From: Bombardia bombarda
Taxonomy: Eukaryota; Ascomycota; Sordariomycetes; Sordariales; Lasiosphaeriaceae
Length of the DNA: 64,000 nucleotides
Direction: 5' to 3'
NCBI GenBank assembly: GCA_030512295.1
Contig: JAULSR010000004.1
Coordinates: 1,178,001 to 1,242,000 of the forward strand
Part shown: in pieces, positions 11,451 through 25,744 of the stretch
Layout of the letters: the number at the start of each line of letters is the position of its first letter
How positions within the stretch are numbered: the first letter of the stretch is position 1
The notes under the pieces: generated by a model
Databases searched by the model: none
Told to the model about the DNA's origin: nothing
The model's input: the letters and a program-made list of their open reading frames with translations, nothing else
Made by a program: the position numbers and the translations under genes

Positions 11451-12874
11451 TCAGCATGATTTTCTGCTTTAACCAACATCAGAGGGGGGTAATGGGCATA
11501 GATCAATCACATGCATTTGATACTTACCCTAACAACTGATCGGTCCCTTCCCTGTCTACACCAAACGGAGGCCCCGTCAGATGTTGGGACACACCACAGG
11601 ATCCAGTCGTCACGCTTGTCCGCTGCTGTTACGTTAGAGTTACTCCGGCATGGATAATAGGCCTGTTTCTTTTCCACCCTCGGCATTTCGAACCGGGATG
11701 GTAACGACGGTTGCCGTACATGTGCGGGCGCGGGCCGATTGGCAACAGACGGGATGGGTGAACAATGCGAGATCTGGTTGGTTCGGGAATGCGGGGAAAG
11801 GAGGTCAGAGGTCATCATTCAACTCCAATCCACACACACGGACACACAGACATCTAAGTATCTACCCCCAATGGAACCGTACATGTATACGTACCAAAGG
11901 TGGAAAGTCATCTGAGAGGTCTCTGCAATCCTTTGCTTCACTCGGGGATTTTGGCCGACTATTTAGTCGTTGTTATTTTGCAGCGAGTTAGCCGGTTGTA
12001 TCGTTGCGGATGACACCATCCTCACTTACACGCCCAGCCCTGTTTTTGCGGAAAGCATTAGGACATGGAACATACCTGTAATGTAAAAGAGTGTATACCC
12101 TCGTGTAGGCAGAAATATTCCGTCAGCGTTCAGACACACAAGTAGCCCCAAGGTCTTCAACGTCACGTTGCATCCGTTGGCTATTTAGTCGTTCCTGATA
12201 TCTGATATCCCGGACTCATTCTACCCACCATCTAGATTAACACTACCACCACGACATCAAAAAGTATGGAATATTCGGCTTGAGAAATTGTTCAACTGAC
12301 TGTAACTGAAAGGGGACGCCTTCCATACCCACCCTTAGGCGAACTAAACAAAGTATTGAAATGTTCTAGGATCTTGACCTATAAGCCCAAGGCTAAAACA
12401 AGAACTATGATCTGCTTGTTCAACCTAATAATAATGTCACTTCATAGATGACTATGCGTGGTAGGCTGGAATCTCGAGACTACCTTGAGTGGTGGATCAC
12501 TCCAAGTGGAGACAAAAAGGGCAAAAAAAACCAAAAAAAACATACAACACCAGGGATTCGCTGGTCGTCACCGACCCAACTACTGGTCTGGCCCTCTCTT
12601 GCTTATCTAGGGCAGAGCGGACAGGAGGGCCGAGTTCTCAAGTGGGTATGGTCGTATGTGAAGTAATGTTGTTGTAAAATCTGTCTATATCGTAAAAGGG
12701 GACGGTGATAACCTTACTCCTATCTTGCCATATTAGCCAACCACGTCTTGGAACAAAACAAAAGAAATCCAAATACGTACCCAGCTAACCTCCATATCAT
12801 CGGGTATCAACCTAAAAAATGGATACCCAGGGTAAACATGTCTATCCCGACCGTATAATCAACCATCGTCATCC
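11451..12874. other. Intergenic region between GH64 and GH16 genes
   Basis: No gene can be supported. The right end is the 3' flank of the GH16 gene. Local AT content is higher around 12190-12450. Confidence 0.5.
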
Positions 12875-14142
12875 TCACCATAGCTCCATCGTCCACCCAC
12901 ATGCCACCACCAAAACCACAGCCATCAGCCACCACACTCCTCTCAGTCTCGCTCCTCCACTCTCCCTATACACAGTCTGATTATTCGTCATATTATCATG
13001 ATCACTAAAGAACCAATCTCCAGGACTCGGGTTCGTCCCGTCCAGCGTCGGTATGACGCAGATGGCATTCTGTCCCGCCGCTTCCTTGCACCGATTCGCC
13101 CAGTCCTGCACTCTCTGCGTGCTGGACGAATTAAAGTAGGCCTTCACATACCCGATCGTCAACACAGCGTCTTCTGCCGGGGGGCCCCCGGACCACAGGA
13201 CATTTCCATTGCTCCAGTGCTGCAATATCAAATGTCCGGGCGATGTGGGGACAGCAGCGCCCTTCATCGTGCCGAGCAACAGCCCATCAGCATAGAAGAA
13301 CACCTGGCCCGGGAAGTAGTCAATCCGGTACTCGTGGAAGGCAGTCGTCGGGTCAAACGGGAGGTACGCCTTGATGAAGTTGCCCGTGGATTGCGCATTG
13401 TATCCTGCCGCTGCAGACTCTCGAGATTGCAAGACTAGGTTGACCGGGTAGCTCTTGTTGCTCGGGTTAAAGTCCTTGGAGAGGAACTCCATGTCGATCT
13501 CCTGAGTGTCGTTGAAGTACTATAAACAAAAAGGCATGGAGTCAGTCAGTCTAAGTTCCATGAACAACCATAGTTTCCAGGACAAACAAACAAACATACC
13601 CAGAAAAAAGCCGCGCAAGTCCCCGGGACGTCCGTCACCTTTATCGATGCCCGAAACGTCCCCCAATACAAATCCAACCTCTCGGTATCAATCTCCGCAA
13701 CGGGCACCATGCCATCCACCAGCTGGTTTCTGACAACCAACTGCAGTCCGGCGGTGACGCCCTCCCCGCCATCAGAACTCGGATTCGCCGCAATATTATC
13801 TACTGCAAACATCTCCCCATAATCCCCCCGCGCCTTGTCCTTGGTGAGGTTGAACGCCTGCCGCGCCCAGTCCGTATCCCGTGAGATGTCCCGCAGGCGG
13901 GCAAAGTTGGACTCAACAAGATCCGTGAATACATATTGGTGTGTGTCGACGTCGAGCGAGTACCCGCATTCGCAGTCTGCCAATACGACTGCTGGGAAGA
14001 GGATGAGGAAGAGGAGGGACCAGTAGTAAAAGATATTGACAAAGAAAGCCAGGCGAACAGGCCGATGATTGTTGCTGTTTTTGGTTTCTGCTGCTACTGC
14101 TGCTGCTGCAGCTGTGACTGTCCCGATGCCAGGCCATACCAT
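12875..14142 (-). CDS. GH16 beta-glucanase/transglycosidase, membrane or GPI-anchored
   Basis: Two exons, 14142-13600 and 13519-12875. The 80-nt intron has a GTATGT donor and TATAG acceptor, and the junction reads AAFFW-YFNDTQ. The product is a concanavalin-A-like GH16 enzyme acting on wall beta-glucans. The catalytic motif EIDMEF (ExDxE) follows DTQ right after the junction. A hydrophobic stretch (FFVNIFYYWSLLFLILFPAV, ending just before LADCECGYSLDV) looks like a signal peptide or anchor. The mature part starts at the Cys-rich DCECGYS typical of this fungal subgroup. The C-terminus ends in a hydrophobic tail (VWWLMAVVLVVACGW) after a Ser/Gly-rich stretch, which fits a GPI signal. The start is uncertain: ATGs at 14142 and 14235 both place the hydrophobic segment well inside the protein, so an upstream intron or other start is possible. 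Confidence 0.85.
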
Positions 14143-16334
14143 GGTTACAACGACCAGACACCTAGCCCATGCGTCCGTCGGTTTTCTTTCGCAGTGTTGA
14201 ACGGATCCAAGCAGGCGAAGAGAGGAGACGAACAACTACCTAGACCATACTTCCTAGTCAGTCAGTACCCGAGACACTCCTTTCCACCATCGGTCGGTCG
14301 GTCGGGAAGAGAAAAACAGGGATGGGGCGCCGTGTTACACGGAGAGAAGCAGACACCCGAGATTAGAAGCCTCCGAGGCAGCGAAAGGAAGGCTTGCTTG
14401 GTATGAAAGAGAGCGAAAACACGACACAGCCACCTGATGAGAATGTGAAGTCACCTTGTCTACTGGTAAACGTGTCGATAGTCGTGGAACAGATCAGAGT
14501 AAAGGCACAAACCCAAGGCGCTATACCTGGATCCACGCGTCTTCCATCCGAAAAGCAAGGGGAGATGAGATGGAAGAGAAACCAAAGAAGCGCGGTCACC
14601 TACCCACGAGATAGGAAGGAACAAACGAGGGAGTGTGTCAAGATAAAAACCTTATTCAGTACATACTCGAGATATAAAACTGAAGGAACGAGCCTCGGGC
14701 ACGAAGCCATGCCTGCCCGTCTACCTGCCTGCCTACCTGCCTGGCTTAAGTGCGTCCGTTAGGCATGGACCCAGGTATGCACTTTCCTTGCTTGCTTGCT
14801 TCCGTACATAGCTTACATCATAAGGTAGTCAATTCACACCGGGGAAGGAAGGAGCACTCGACGCGGGCGGCTACCTGCAGAAACACATCAACGGAATTTA
14901 CCTTGGTCGAATTAAATTACCAAGACACCCGAGGAAAAAATACTACCACGCCCCCCTTTCCCCTCATCATTGCCGAAGGTACTAACAGAAAGTTTTCAAA
15001 AAAGGGGGAGGGGGGAATGTGATTGATGTCAGGTATGAATGGGCTTGGATTGATGGCTGCTCAACAGCAAGCCAGATCAGTCAGTCAGTCGGTACTTTTC
15101 CTGAGACCACCCTGTTGTTGACAAGACCAACTGCAAGCAAATACCACACCCTACCCAAGTAGCTGAAGCCGGCGAACACAGACAACGTATTCGAACACTA
15201 GGGCGCTTAGTATGGTGTCTCGCTCGTATTTCCTAGCCTCTATAACTCTATACATACACAAACCTCCCATAATCAAGGTGTCCTGCCCCCAAGAACAACA
15301 CCAAATCATATATAGCAACAGCAAAGACACCTTATGTGGTTAGAGCCATATCTCAGTGACATTATCAATCTCATAGTAGTTTTAATAAGTAGTAATAGTG
15401 GTGTGAGGTGCGTAAAAGTAGGCAGTATCTTCGAAACGAGCTTTCTCTTGTTTTGGCTAATCTGTTGCCACAATGAAGCCCACAAACCATAAGTAAATAA
15501 AAGTTAAATCGCCAATCCCGTTCCAATTGGTAAAAAAAAAAAAGGAAAAAACACAGAACAACGACAAAAGAAAACACACAACACACGCGCACAAGATCCA
15601 TTTCCATTCGTCCAGTAATAGTAGTCTGACCTCCTTCCTCCTCCTTCCATCCATTCTCCCAAGCCACCCAATCCTAGATCTGGTCCTATATCTAGCTAGT
15701 ACAGGAAGTAGAACAGGTAAAAGAAAATAGAAAAAAAGACAAACTAGAAAACAAGGTAGCAAAAGCAACGAGACATGACAGTAAAGCGCACCATAAGAAA
15801 AAAAAAGGAAAAAAAAAAAGAGCAAACAGTAATATTGAACAAGGTATCCGAGTAGGGAAGTCGAGAAAGTTAGTGAGAAAAAAAAATAGAGAGATCCATC
15901 GTCCTATGTGACGATGAACAACAGAAGGCCATTAATAATCGGTAGGGGCGCCGTAGCTAACGAGACAGGGAAGAAAGAGAATTCCTCCTCCACATGGACC
16001 AGCCAACAGTGTTGCAGATATTAGGTGTGCGCCAGAAGCGCGGTGGTCCCTTCCCCCCCCTTCCCTTGCCGGACCAATGCGAAACCGGAGTACCAAACCT
16101 GCCCCCATTATTGCCTGAGACCACGACGATGCAGACGCGAAATGCAAAAGCAACCAGAGGAATTATCGAGGCAACAAAACCCTCAAAACCCCTCCCCGCG
16201 CGCCTGAACCTGACCAGAGAGAGCTCTCTCGAGAGAAAGGAAAAATCGCTCAGAGGTATATGATGCCTAGGAAATCCTACCCACGCACAAAGACTGAAAA
16301 GAAAAAAAAGAAATCATCAAAACGTCATGACTAA
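14143..16334. other. Intergenic region upstream of GH16 and downstream of the C2H2 gene
   Basis: No gene can be supported. It holds the GH16 promoter side (left) and the 3' flank of the C2H2 gene (right). A GCCTACCTGCCTGCC-type run lies at about 14715-14742, and A-rich tracts occur at 15530-15880. Frames of about 100-150 codons here lack domains. Confidence 0.5.
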
Positions 16335-18971
16335 CTAATACACGCTGTCCTCGTCTGCTCCTTGAGAGGTCATCGATGGCGTAGACACACTGGATGATGC
16401 AGCAACATCGTCCACGTAGCCCACCAGGGCTTGGGAGTGGAGTCGGAAAGATTCACCCATTAGGCGTGTAATTCTGCAAAACTCGTTAGCTTAGGTTCTT
16501 CAACAAAAATAGTTTGCAAGTAAAAGGGGAATAACATACCCCCAGACAACCACCTCGTCCAGCATAGAGCCCCAGAGGCGAGCAACTACGGAGCTCAGCT
16601 GGGTGACATACGTCTCCTCCAAATCCTTAACGAACAACTGGCGAACCTTGTGATACATGGTCATCTCCTCCTCGGTGGCAGCCTCCTCGTCATGTTCCAG
16701 ACGATAAAGCCACAAGCTAAGGATGATCATGAGATCCATGCCACACAGCGGGTGCTCAATGCTCCAATTTGTCGGAGAAGTGCGAGCCACCCAGCGAACG
16801 CCCTGGACAACGGCAGTCTCAATGCAGTTGTAGCACTCCTGAATAACCTTGATCATCTCGCTCGATCGCTTGACACGGTCCCGGGCATTAGACATGGCAG
16901 CGGCAACCTCATAAGAGTCGTGGTACCGAAGGGCTTCCTGAACCGACTTCAAGTCCACCTCTAACCGGGCGCGCGCGTTGCGGAACATTGCTCTCGCGTT
17001 GAATATCAAAGGGTGTCCCTTATGAGGTGCACTGAGTGGAACAGAAACGTTCTCAGGCTCGCATAGGTCAAGGGATTTCTCCCACGTCTCAAGAGCAAGT
17101 CTGAGCTTGTATTCTGTAACCACATCTTGCAGAGCTTCGGGGCTACGCTTGTGATACCAAACCTCGAGGAAGAGCGCATTGATCATCACTCGAGTCGCAA
17201 AAGCGCTGTACTTCAATGTCTCGCCCTGGAACAGATTGTCATGCGCATCCATGAATGTGACGCTGGGAGACACCTTCAACTGATCTTGCCACGTCCCTTC
17301 GTCAGATACCCTGAGGTTCCAGAGAGCCTCAGTGGACGGTAGCTGGAGATCCTCAAACTCGTTGAAGCTTATCGCTGGGGTATGGTTGTACGTGAGAGTC
17401 AACAGACCAAAGAATATGTAGACAGCATAATACGTGCGCCGGCAGCCTTCATCCTCGACCCACTCGCCGCGGGTCGGCAAGCGGCCCTCACGAGCCTCCT
17501 GTCGAAGCTTCAGCTCGTACCGGTTACCAGCGACCATGTTGGCTAGCAGACTCTTGATTGAACAAGCCCACTCTAGTCCCTTCGGGTCACCACTCCAGCT
17601 CGCAAAAACCATGTTGAGCAAAGAGCTCTGCATCGTCCACAATGGGCACTTTCGGGAGCTAAAGTTTTCCTTGTGTTGCAAGAACTGGTTGACCATGACT
17701 TTGGAGCCAATATGCAGCATGTAGGCCTGCTCTTGATCAAAAGCATAAAGTGCACCAACCGAGAGAACAGCAAGAAGCAACGCGGGTGCGACCTGAGTCG
17801 GCTCAAAGGAAGCTGGGTGGAGGAATGGGAGGTGATGGTGGAACAACCCAAAGTAGGTAGCGAGATACCGGTTCAAAGATGGCAGATTGGGAACCCTGAA
17901 GCCGTCGGGAATCGCGTGTTCGCTATCATTGGCACGAATATTGTCCAGTATCATATTCCGCTCCTCGTCATTGCTGACGTGGGGCGCCTTGAAGCCTGTG
18001 AGGGGCGAAGAAGCTTCTGGGGTCTGAGCTCGGTGCGACAGGTACGGGGACTGCGGGGTTGGGGTGCCAGTGACCGATTGAGGCAGCGAGTTGATCATGG
18101 ACTGCAGAGCCGGTGTCAGGCCATTGATGTTGTGAGGACCGATGGGAGGCAGTTGGTTCGCAGTTTGCACGTCGAATGACCCAGAAACGCTGGAGCTCAT
18201 GGAGTGTGCTTTAGGCTCGCTGACGGCTTGGGACATGAAGCTTTCCCACGGTGGCAGGCCGATGGCGCCGTTGGGGTACGTTACGGAGGGCTCCATGATC
18301 GGGGTGCCGTTCTGAGAGAGTGCTATGCCCGAGTTGCCGTCATAGTGGTTGTGAGCTCGCGCAGCCGCAGTAGCTTTGTGATGGAGGTCAGCAACTAGCA
18401 TCGCAGCAGTTTCCATTTCCATATCAAAAATACCATCGCTACTGGCTTCCAGTTGTTCAAGAGCCGCAGTATCAATTGCAATAGACTTGGACGGCCCAGC
18501 GACGGTTCTAGCAGCCTTGGGCCCGCCACGACGCTTCCCGTCGCTGTGAAGAGGAACACCTCCGTCTTTTGCGTGGACTGTGCGGTCGTGTCGAAGAAGG
18601 AGATCCCGCCGCACAAAAGTGCTCCTACACTTTTGACACTTGAAAGGACGCTCCTTTGTATCTGCATGTAGAAATTGCTTGGTTAGACTGGTGAGTAGGG
18701 AATGGGGGAGTGCATGCGGGAAATACGTACGAGAACGCTCGTGTCTGCTCCGATGCTCACTTCTGCTAAAGGCCCTGTTGCAGAACTGGCACTTGTACTT
18801 CCTCTCTGGAACGAGTGAGGTCTTTCTCGAGGCCGGTGTTGATGCGGCCGATGGGGACATGACTGCCACGCTTGCGCCGGGCATCTTGAATGATTGTTGC
18901 GACGTTTGCACCTCTGGGGGAAACTCGGTGGGTAGCAAAGTTGGTGTTGACAAGGGTCGCGACAATGACAA
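16335..18971 (-). CDS. C2H2 zinc-finger transcription factor with fungal_trans domain (ADR1/AmdX type)
   Basis: Three exons: 18971-18731, 18661-16540 and 16473-16335, giving 833 aa. Intron 1 (69 nt, GTACGT donor, GCAG acceptor) splits the first zinc finger. Intron 2 (66 nt, GTATGT donor, GCTAAC branch, GCAG acceptor) leads to a last exon ending GADEDSVY. Two adjacent fingers lie near the N-terminus: CQFC-x12-H-x3-H, then the linker TKERPF, then CQKC-x12-H-x4-H. The finger pair, including FVRRDLLLRHDRTVH, resembles yeast Adr1. Downstream, from about PNLPSLNRYLATYFGLFHHH, is a fungal-specific regulatory (fungal_trans) region. Probably a nuclear regulator of carbon or secondary metabolism genes by analogy with ADR1/AmdX; the exact target is unknown. 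An alternative ATG lies at 18884. It has about 10.8 kb of non-coding DNA upstream. Confidence 0.92.
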
Positions 18972-21900
18972 CGCACTCGACAGTTCTTGTTGACCCTCAC
19001 AGCACGATAGTTGAAATCGCCTGGCTCTCCTCGCTCGCTCGGGCTCCCGTGGGATTTAAAGTGTGTCTGCTTGACTCTTTGTCGTGGATCTGCTCATTTG
19101 TGATATGGTCATGGAAAATACGGCGATGGTGGGTTGGTAGGTTAAGATGGCCTCTGCCAAATGAATGCGGGGTTGCCGTCTTGCTTTGGGGAAGCAAAGA
19201 CTAATTGGCGACGACGGGTGGTGGGCGGGAGTGGTTCGCCTCTTGTTTGTGTTTTGGTGGTGATGGGATGGATGGGGGGAAAAGGGAAGCTGGGAGGGGT
19301 TTGGAAAACGAGAAGAGGGGGAGAGAGGTAGAAAAGTGGTTTGCGCGAAGAGGGGGGCAGCTTCCACTGGCTTGCAGTGGGCAGCACCAGTGACCAGACA
19401 GTGTGCAGAAGGACGAGGCCACAGGACGGACCGTGTGGGGTGGGGGCATGCTAGAGTGTGTGTGTGTGTGCCAGCGGGCTTGGATGAGCACACCGACGAC
19501 CGCGACAGCAGAACCAAAGGTGTAAAACATTAGCAATTTTGCTTTGTTCAGATTGGGCTTAGCCCGGCCACCAACAGAGCCCAGAGGTACAGGGTACGGG
19601 CCTGCCGGCCGGCCAATCTCCGTGCCGACGCGCTATCTTGTCCCAGCGACGAAGTGAAGCCGGGTGGCTGGGAAGAAAAACCCACAAAAACCTCGACAGC
19701 TTTCTTCCATAGGCCCAGTCACGACGCCTTCAAATGCTGCAAAACAGCAAAAGAAGTGGCACCCATATTTATTTTAACCGTCTACAAACATCTGTGCTCT
19801 TATAACTTTTAGCGGTGAGTTCGCTGCAGCGCTCACTATTAGTAGGCGACTTGTCCGGTTTTGTCGTGCTTCCGCTGCTATAACCAAACAAAAAGTCGAG
19901 GTATCTATCTAGCGTACCAAGGGCAAGGTACTTCAGCTGGTGGCTCGTAATGGCCACACTTTTCGCGGGCATTGTCCCGGGTACTTCAGCATAGTGGGGT
20001 TGGTTTGACATGCAGGCGTGCTCTCAGCGAGAAAGGGGGAACAACCCGGGAACTTGTCGCGGGGCAAGGGGTTGTCATAAGTGTACACGTCCCTCTGACG
20101 CGCTTCTGGAGCGCGATTCGGTTGTCATCCCACCTTTTGGTACCTGCCCAGCTATCGCGGCAGCGTGGTGGGATCCGTCATCAAATTTCTTTACCCACAC
20201 AGTGCGCCCAAAACTATGGAGATACAGATCTCCCCTCTCTCTCCGGGAAGGTAGCTGCTGCTGGTGCTGGTGGTTCACCACTCAACGGCCTGATGCCCCC
20301 CTCCATTCCGCCGTGCCCGCACTCGCAAACGAAAACGTGCTGGATGGCCCCTCTCACGATCTCCTCATTGCAGTGCTGCTTCTTCTCCTCCTCCTCCAAA
20401 GAGCAAACATGGTTGGAAGACGACGCTCTTGATCTTGATGTTGATGCTGGCCTTGGCTTGAGCCCCGCAGTCCGGAATACCTCGGGTGATGAAGCAATTT
20501 GGCTGCATTTACTGACCGCCAGATGGGGAATACAAATCCACCTCGGGGAAGCTAGGTGTCTAGGGGAGCAGGGCAGCTTGGAATCGCTTTAAGGCTTGAC
20601 AGGGAGCGCAGCGGAGTTTCTCGCTGCAGAGGCCATTCATACCGGGTCTGTTCGCTTTGGTGTCTGTTGCAGCGTTGTGTTGGCATCACGGGGGGGCTCT
20701 TGGAGTCGGGGCTTGGTGACGGCGAGCGGGACTTGCTGGATGGTGGGCTTTGTATCCCCACCTAACTACGTACTCATGGGAGGGAGGGGAGGGGGATGCG
20801 GCAACTCGCAGCTCTGCAGCTCACAGCTCGCAGCTACCTACTGTGACAGTAGAGCTGGTGCGTCGCCCGCTAGCTGCCTGCGTACACTAAAAAGTCTACA
20901 ACTCAGGTTCCAAAATAGTGATCTTGACAAGCCCCTGGTTGGAGTCGCCGGCTGACCTGCATGACAGTGCTGCACCGCCAATCGCTGCTGCAGTTAAAAA
21001 GTGAGGCTGGGACAGCAGGGAGCCAGACGTTCTCATCCAATGCGTGTCGCATTGCCACATCCCGGTCGGCAAAGACGTGCCATTCAGCCACTGGGGCCAT
21101 CTGTTCAGTTGGCAAAAAGCTCCCAAAGATATCTCGTGACCGCAGCTCCGCGTGGCGGGGGCTGCACCACTGCATCAGCTTTACGAACAACTGTTCCCGT
21201 TTATAGACGGGCGAGTCCTCTCCTCGGGCAGTCTTTAAACTCGTAGAATCGACACTTGGGACTTTGGGAGGGGCTCGATGAGTCGAGGGGTCAAGTGGGC
21301 GGTCCTGACGACCAAAAGGGCGGGGCGCGCGAGAGGAGCTCCAGTCTTTGCTTTAGTCCGGTCTGAAGAAATTGAGGGGTAAGTCCAGTCCCGTCGGCTC
21401 GTGCCTTGAGCTCGACTGCACACTTACGAGGCTTTGACGGCTTCTCCAATCGCGCGGTGCGGGCATGTGGGATGGAATGGAGAATTCACATTCGCACAGC
21501 ACTTCCCATCACCCATGTCAATCCACAGCACCAGCACATGACCCAGCCTTGGACCACTTGTTCCTGGATGGCTCGATGCGGCGACAACGGCAACAACAAT
21601 GGATCGAATCGAGACAGTGACCTCGGAGCCATAGGCAACTGCTGCGCTGTAGCAATAGCGAGCGGAAAGCCACTGACACAGATGGGGCCGGTCTTCCCCC
21701 ACGTCAGTTTTTGGCAGAGCAACCTCCTCCCTCATTCAGCACAGTTATTGGCGAGTCCTGAGCACTGTCTAGACGAATCGCGAACAGTGCTTCCCAAAGG
21801 ACTAACACAGTGCGCTATGCACTCTAATCGAATCGAGGGGCGCAAAATATTTGTAAGGTGCCATTGCTTTTTTAAGGAGGATATAACACTTTATGATCGC

Positions 21901-23537
21901 CCTTGCACCTCCCGTCATCCTGGTTAATCTGGAAGAAAAAATCTGTTCAATAGGGGCCGAGAAAACCACTGGCCGCGTTCCATACGGGTGCTGAGGAAAA
22001 AGAAACAAGACTCGCCCTCAGATCCACGATCCAAGCTGTCGTTCGTCACTTTTCCCAATGGCGAATTTCGGCCTTCCGTCGCCTTGTACGACACTACTGC
22101 AAATGGTGCTCCGTGGCACAAATGACAGGTGGTGGGTATCCCCTTGAGCGACAGATCCGGGCGGCTTGGCGTCTTGGCATTTTGACGATGAGCCTCCCGC
22201 GATGGCTACGGTGCAACTGTCGCAAAAGACACCTTTGTCGTGCATTGACGTGATATAAAACAGGACAGATGGTTTCTGATATGGATACTAGCCAAAATCT
22301 CGATGCTGTAATCCACGAAGCTCAGGGGTCAGGGCAGCTGAGAGATCGAGAGACCACTCAGAGCTCCGGTTAGCGTTTGTAAAAGAGCAAACAGCTCGCG
22401 GCACGGGGGGGCACTTTCCTCGTCGGGAATAGTACCGGTGCTTTTCCATAACGGGACTGTCGGCACGGCTCGCGTGAGATGGAGGCTCACCACAGCGTTT
22501 GTCCTGGCGTTTTTCACCCTAGGACACGACGAAGAAAAGAAATTTCTTCTGTGAAATTACCTCAGACAGCACCGACCGTTCCGGGGCTCCAGTGCTGTTT
22601 TTGGGCATTGCTCTACCAAAGCCCTCTATATTGCGCTAGCAACCTAGCTTGGGACCACCTTTTTTTGTACGAAAAGTATTAGGTGTGTCGTTGCATCGTT
22701 TTTACCGATTTAGCGCACAACCTCACCAACCCATTGAGCACGGAAGGTAAATCCGGATTCCTAGCATGCCCTTTTTTCAGTGGAAATCACCACCTCCCCC
22801 CTGGCCCGTTCGTCCCCAGGCTGCAGTAAGGAGGGGTGGAAGACATGGCGCCATGCAACCCCCAGCTTTCGAAGAATCTTCTATCGACCCACTGATAAGG
22901 GGCACGGCGCAATGCATAATAAATAAAATGGAACTGGAAGAAGATCGATGCCCAAGTCGTCGTCGTTGTCGTCCATTGAAACGCCAATCCTCGCTAGTTC
23001 GCTGTCTTGACTGCAATGGAGACGCGCTGTCGGAGACGAGGTGACGGGGTGGACGGGGCCAGCACGATCGAGAAACACGGAGACAAGAGACGACAGAGGT
23101 TCTGAAGGCTCGCATGGAAGGAGAGGGAGGAGGGGCGGGGCAAGATTGATTGCTTGTAAATGCCCGCGATCTCACTCTCCCTTGCTCGAGGTTTCATGGG
23201 GCACTCTAGACGTGTTTCTAGGTGTGCATGTAACCATTATTATATGGATCCTCCATATAGTGCTCCTACTATGGAGGCAGGTAACCTGAATCACCAAATT
23301 TGATGACGGCTCGACCATCGATGCCATCGATGGGCAATCTGGTTACCGGTGCGCGATTCCTGCCCCTCGGCCAGAACAGTCAGACAGCAGCGCACCACGC
23401 GTTCCTACCTTACCAAGACAACGATTTCGCCTGCTAAATATGCACAGTTACTTCAGCATCAAGTTGTCTCCATTCACCCCGAGAGCCGGCCGGCTATGGT
23501 TTCCCTGGCCCCTTGGCTTCATGGCCAGTTTGGCAGT

Positions 23538-23559
23538 TAGCTAGCTAGCTAGCTAGCTA
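23538..23559. repeat. (TAGC)n microsatellite
   Basis: Just over five copies of TAGC in tandem. Confidence 0.85.
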
Positions 23560-23801
23560 AGAGGGGTGGTGACACTATCAAAAACTACCTCGTGTCTCTC
23601 TTCATCGGCGGCGGCTTGGCGTCCTTGAACCACAGCGTCGTTTCAGCCTCAGCTTCAACGACACCACAGACAACATATGCCCTCTGTTTCTTTCTCTCCA
23701 CCAACAAAAGATGCAAGACAGAATCGCCCTTGCTCTCGCACACCCACCACACCCAGTTAAAATAAAACTGCATTTGACGATGATGCCCCCCCGGAAGCGA
23801 G

Positions 23802-23838
23802 GGGCAATGTGGGTGGGCAATGTGGGTGGGCAATGTGG
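23802..23838. repeat. 13-bp tandem repeat
   Basis: The unit GGGCAATGTGGGT is present almost three times. It is followed by two near-copies of AAGGTCCCAACGAAG at about 23839-23864. Confidence 0.8.
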
Positions 23839-24077
23839 AAGGTCCCAACGAAGAAGGTCCCAAGGAAGGAGGAAGGAGGTGACAGCCCACCAGCCCACCA
23901 ACCCACCTAGTGTAGGCTCTGAGCTCGACGAGGTGGGCATGGTGGCTCCTGTTTGTTTTGTCGTTGGCGGGCATTTCGATATCATTTCGGCAGCCCTCCG
24001 AGACCCGCAAACAGATGTCAGACGATGCGGAACCTGGACAGACAGGGAGTCCAGAGGGGCAGAGAGACTGCGACTGT

Positions 24078-24097
24078 GAGAGAGAGAGAGAGAGAGA
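24078..24097. repeat. (GA)n microsatellite
   Basis: Ten uninterrupted GA dinucleotides. Confidence 0.85.
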
Positions 24098-25717
24098 TTT
24101 GGCCCCCCCTCCATTCTTCCTGCCCCCCCAGCAGATGGGGCTTGGACGGCCCAGCGGAGCACCGCGGCATGCCTTCCGGGAATGGGACCCACGTGTGTAG
24201 CGAATTGGCTGGGTCTCTGGAACCACTAACTTGGGATTCCTCCACAGATATCCCTGCAAGCGCCGTCCGCTTACTGTTTGCGTACCGACCGTCTAGGGCC
24301 ATTTTGGCGAAACCACCAAACCTCAAATAGGGGCCTCCACCAAAAAGGCGTTGACTACCAAGTAACCAGACTACGGGATAGGCATAGATCAATAACGAAT
24401 GCCGCGCGCCAGCCGGCGCACGGCTAACTGCCTCCCCAGCCAACCCGCCATTCTCAGCTTCACCGGTCTTTTTTTTTCCTCGAAAAAAACATGGGCGCAA
24501 GACGACATTGGCAAGGGCAAGGACAGGGCATGACAGTTGGCTAACCTCTTATGACGAAAACTTGACAACACCGGGCTCGGCGTGCCTACCCTCCCCCCTC
24601 CTCCGTATCAGCTTCCGAGTCCAAGTTTCCGAATCCATCTTGCCCAGTGGCTGCCGATTGACGATCGCCATTTTCAACTAGCACGCCATGATTGCCGATT
24701 GCGCGAACTCGTGGAGATCTGCTGCTGGAGCATCGGGTATCGAAATGAGCACTTCAGATATCTCACGATGGTGCAAGACTCTTGCTAGTAGCAGTAGTAG
24801 TATTTATTATGGACCACTACTGCCTCCCTTGTTGATAGTACAACTTATCTTGACTCACCGCCAGTATCATATCGCGGCGGTCTGTCTGTCTGTCTGTTTT
24901 GACACTACCAGCAGCAGCGACCAGGATACAAATGCCAACACTTCGGCGGGGCTTTTCAGAGCTTTGATGACAAACAATCGTCGAATCGAGCAATCATATT
25001 CGGGTTTATGCCCTATGGTGGTATCCAAGGAGCCAAGATGATTCATTCCCTGGACCTGATGCCGGCATATTGGTAGATTATGTTTGCAGTACCCCAGGAG
25101 GCCTGCTGCGTCACGAAGTGTGCGTGTGTACTACCCAGTCATTCAGCAGCAGTACTGGGGAAAGGGGGAGGGGCTGCCTCCCTCGCCCGACTGTATCTCA
25201 TACCAAGCCACTCTTCCCCCCTCCTAACTCAACGTCACTGGTATGGAGGGGCAGAGACACATGTCCGAGGAGGGGAGGATTCTAGAATGAGATATCTTCA
25301 TAACAACTTCTTCTACAACACTCTCGGCGACGGCGAGAAGATGCAATAGCCGCCCGTTACATACCAAACACAATCGGCTGAATAAACATTCATCCCTTCT
25401 CCCCAGCACTGCCGCCGCGTTCTTCATATGATATAATCCAGTGCAGGCAAGATTGCTTCTTGTGCCACCGAAAAGAACCTTGCTGTCTCGGGAGGGAGAC
25501 AGCCGCCTTTCTCGCCTCCAAGACCGGCGCCGGGTGGATGGCATTTCAGGAACGGTGGCTACACTCGCTACGTAATCCCCAGTCCGGACGGGTATTTAAA
25601 CGGGCGCCGGAAGTGGCGTATATATGGGACCATCAAGTACCTTATAGATACTGAAAATAAGCATCAGGCTCTCGGTGATCAGTCAGTCGCTCGGCATGCA
25701 CTCATGCATGCACTCTA

Positions 25718-25744
25718 ATATACGCATGACGCGTATGCGTATAT
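25718..25744. repeat. Perfect inverted repeat
   Basis: Arms ATATACGCAT and ATGCGTATAT (10 bp, perfect) flank the 7-nt spacer GACGCGT, which itself contains the palindrome ACGCGT. It sits in the middle of the long gene-free region, next to repeated CATGCACT motifs. Confidence 0.8.
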